This document shows positions 42,863-44,654 of a DNA stretch of 44,654 nt, one piece after another. The stretch is from the NCBI RefSeq assembly GCF_001544475.1, contig NZ_FCNW02000049.1, positions 1 to 44,654 on the forward strand, read 5' to 3'. The stretch comes from Caballeronia humi. GTDB lineage: Bacteria > Pseudomonadota > Gammaproteobacteria > Burkholderiales > Burkholderiaceae. Numbering within the stretch: the first letter of the stretch is position 1; each line of letters opens with the position of its first letter. A model generated the notes under the pieces. That model ran no database searches. It was not told the DNA's origin and worked only from the letters and a program-made list of their open reading frames with translations. Position numbers and translations under genes: made by a program.

Positions 42863-43638
42863 ATGTTATCCGTGATCGAAAGCAGGATTGTCGCACCGAT
42901 TCCAACGCCTATGCCGCGTCGCGCGTTTCAGATCGCCGACACCACGCCAAAGTGCACCGGTGTTCGATGCTCGACTTGCTCGATGCAGCAAATCTGCATG
43001 CCGCGGGGACTTTCACCGGCCGAGATGACGCGTCTGGATTCCGTCATCTGTTCGACTCGTATGCTCAAGCGGGCGAGACACTGTATCGGGCAGGCGATGA
43101 CTTCCAGAGCGTCTACCCGGTGCGTACGGGTTGCTTCAAAACGGTAGTCATGCATCGCGATGGTCAAGAACAGGTCACAGGTTTTCATCTCGCTGGTGAC
43201 GCGCTCGGCCTCGACGGCGTATGCACCGACCACCACAGTTGCGACGCGATCGCGCTGGAAGACAGCGTCGTATGCATCATCCCGTTCGACCTGCTCGAAC
43301 TGCTTTGCCGGGAAGTAAAGGTAATGCAGCATCATGTCCATCGGCTGATGAGCGGCGAGATCGTGCGGGAGTCGGGCCTCATGATGATGCTCGGGACGAT
43401 GACCGCCGAGCAACGCGTCGCGGCGTTTCTGCTCAACCTATCAACGCGTTTTAAAGCGCGGGGCTACTCGTCCGCGGAGTTCGTCCTGCGAATGACACGC
43501 GAGGAGATCGGGAGCTATTTGGGCCTGAAACTCGAAACGGTCAGCCGCATGTTTTCGAAGCTTCAAAAAGCGGGTGTCGTCGACACACATGGCAAAGAAA
43601 TCCATATCCTCGATCACGCAGGACTGGCGAACCTGTAG
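42863..43638 (+). pseudogene. fnr: FNR/Anr-type oxygen-sensing regulator, one frameshift
   Basis: CRP-family activator with an oxygen-labile [4Fe-4S] cluster. The first frame (MLSVIESRIVAP) carries cysteines 36, 39 and 45 in RCSTCSMQQICMP, the exact E. coli FNR spacing. After ICSTRMLKR the second frame continues GETLYRAGDDFQSVYPVRTG, with the fourth cluster Cys in VVCIIPF, the dimer helix, and the recognition helix LGLKLETVSRMF, whose E-x2-SR reads TTGAT-type half-sites. One G missing from the run at 43071-43073 explains the break. AGGAGA precedes the ATG. If the frameshift is real, the island has lost its own activator; if it is a sequencing slip, this gene explains the 18 boxes found here. 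Type is pseudogene only on the sequence as given. Confidence 0.87.
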
Positions 43639-43693
43639 AAGACAGCGATGTCAGCGAACGCGCACGGCTCGGGGTACTCCGACGCTCCCAGCG

Positions 43694-43724
43694 ACGCGCC
43701 CCTCTGCTTAAGGCGCGTTTCGTT
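43694..43724 (+). terminator. Terminator downstream of fnr
   Basis: ACGCGCC at 43694-43700 pairs with GGCGCGT at 43712-43718 around an 11-base loop, followed by TTCGTT. It lies between the convergent fnr and alcohol dehydrogenase genes. Confidence 0.55.
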
Positions 43725-43766
43725 GGCTGCGCGCTGGCCGCTGAGCAATGCATCAGCCATTCTGTA

Positions 43767-44585
43767 TCAGTCATCAATGCGCAGCACCGCTGCGCCCGTA
43801 AGCCGTCCCTCGCGCAAGTCGGCGAGCGCCCGGTTCGCATCGCCGAGCGCATAGGAAGTCGTTTGAAGCTCCAGGTGGGTGTCTGCAGCAAGCTGCATGA
43901 ACGCTCGCCCGTCATCACGCGTGAGGTTCGCGACCGACACCACCTGCCGCTCCCCCCACAGGAGAGCGTACTGGAATGACGGGATATCGCTCATATGAAT
44001 TCCGCCGCACACCACGATGCCGCCCTTCGCCACCGCGCTCAACGCAACTGGCACAAGCGCGCCGACCGGTGCGAAGATGAGCGCTGCGTCGAGCTCGTCG
44101 GATGGTCTTTCGTCGCTGCCACCCGCCCAGTATGCGCCGAGCCGTAGTGCAAAGTTCTGTGCAGCAAGGTCACCAGGACGTGTGAACGCAAAAACCATGC
44201 GCCCCTGACGATGCGCCACCTGCGCGACGATATGCGCGGCGGCGCCAAAACCATAGATACCGACGCGCTTCGCATCGCCCGCCATCCTAAGGGTGCGATA
44301 ACCGATCAAGCCCGCGCACAAGAGCGGCGCTGCTTCGACGTCTGAATACCGCTTCGGTAGATGAAGGCAAAAGCGGCTGTCAGCGACGACCCGCTGCGCA
44401 TAGCCGCCATCGATGGTGTAGCCGGTGAAGCCCGGCGTGTCGCACAGGTTCTCTCGTCCGATCCCGCAATACCGGCAATGTCCGCACGTGTGTCCGAGCC
44501 ACGGCATGCCGACGCGATCCCCGATCGCAAAACCCGTCACGCCGACCCCCAGCGCCGAAACCGTGCCCACGATCTCGTGCCCGGA
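43767..44585 (-). pseudogene. Zinc-dependent alcohol dehydrogenase, N-terminus cut off by an IS end
   Basis: Medium-chain dehydrogenase of the zinc type, about 272 residues left of an expected 330-340. Seen: GHEIVGTVSALGVGV (zinc-binding His/Glu), structural zinc cysteines in CGHCRYCGIGRENLC, FTGYTIDGGYAQ, the Rossmann loop YGFGAAAHIVAQVA, and VVCGGIHMSDIP. The first 55-60 residues, including the first catalytic Cys, are missing. In frame just before GHEIVG a stop appears, and the sequence becomes that of an insertion-sequence end. An ATG remains at 44570, but the product would lack a catalytic zinc ligand. It would have served ethanol or aldehyde metabolism in anoxia. Confidence 0.85.
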
Positions 44586-44654
44586 CGGTCAGTTGAAACT
44601 CCCCCACTTATGGTCGCGTAAATTCCCCCACCCTGTGAGGCAGGACTAAGAGGT
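44584..44654. mobile_element. Right-edge IS21-like element end (partial)
   Basis: Immediately after the broken alcohol dehydrogenase comes a stretch with two spaced copies of a CCCCCAC motif (AACTCCCCCAC at 44596-44606 and AATTCCCCCAC about 20 bases on). I recall this pattern from the ends of IS21-family elements in Burkholderia and relatives. No transposase is inside the window, so family assignment is tentative. Confidence 0.55.

Noticed and set aside
1..44654. CRISPR arrays, tRNA or rRNA genes, replication origin or prophage
   Set aside because: I found no regularly spaced repeats, cloverleaf-like sequence, rRNA sequence, origin repeats or phage structural genes while reading both strands.

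Overview
The window looks like chromosomal or megaplasmid DNA from a Burkholderia-group betaproteobacterium (Burkholderia, Paraburkholderia or Caballeronia). The evidence is high GC in coding regions, a polyhydroxybutyrate (PHB) cassette, an arcDABC cluster and the style of the stress genes. It resembles the anaerobic-survival island known in this group as the low-oxygen-activated (lxa) locus of B. cenocepacia. That comparison rests on recalled gene content, not on an alignment.

The island is cut at both ends by insertion sequences. On the left, the start of an IS5-type transposase truncates a frameshifted ftsH. On the right, sequence resembling the end of an IS21-type element truncates a zinc alcohol dehydrogenase.

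Layout: (1) 1-5065: ftsH relic, divergent groEL with an unknown gene behind it, nitroreductase, CBS-domain protein. (2) 5357-9812: an exported cell-wall/polysaccharide operon (deacetylase, DUF4015 glycosidase, and a fusion of an AmiE-like serine hydrolase to a NamZ-like exo-muramidase). (3) 9827-11284: two unknown genes, one exported and Met-rich. (4) 11508-16161: arginine deiminase pathway arcDABC, with arcD and arcA frameshifted. (5) 16310-21686: APH/P-loop kinase, a small unknown protein, a relic of a second kinase, and a P-type cation ATPase (frameshifted). (6) 21777-28949: tandem-domain universal stress proteins (Usp), a flavodoxin, a beta-CASP RNase, hsp20, a BON protein and a small protein. 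(7) 28950-31960: unknown genes and a deleted Nramp transporter. (8) 32083-35062: phasin, phaB, phaC. (9) 35288-38080: four more Usp genes. (10) 38274-43638: a HemN-like protein without its radical-SAM residues, a histidine kinase with its NarL-type regulator, a receiver-only protein and an FNR-type regulator (frameshifted).

The unifying feature is a set of 18 FNR/Anr-type boxes (TTGAY-N4-RTCAA or a one-base variant) found by eye. Nearly all lie 60-160 bp upstream of a gene or between divergent genes, and several have a -10-like element about 20 bp further on. An oxygen-sensing FNR protein encoded in the same region is the obvious candidate activator. Together the genes suggest a programme for entering and surviving oxygen limitation: ATP from arginine, carbon and redox storage as PHB, protein quality control, RNA turnover, Usp signalling, ion transport and wall remodelling.

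The least explained parts are the HemN pseudoenzyme, the GroEL whose catalytic Asp52 is Ser, the amidase-muramidase fusion operon, the dyads ahead of the receiver-only gene, and two FNR boxes with no gene behind them. Six single-base frameshifts in otherwise well-conserved genes are either real decay or sequencing indels. Raw reads would have to settle that.
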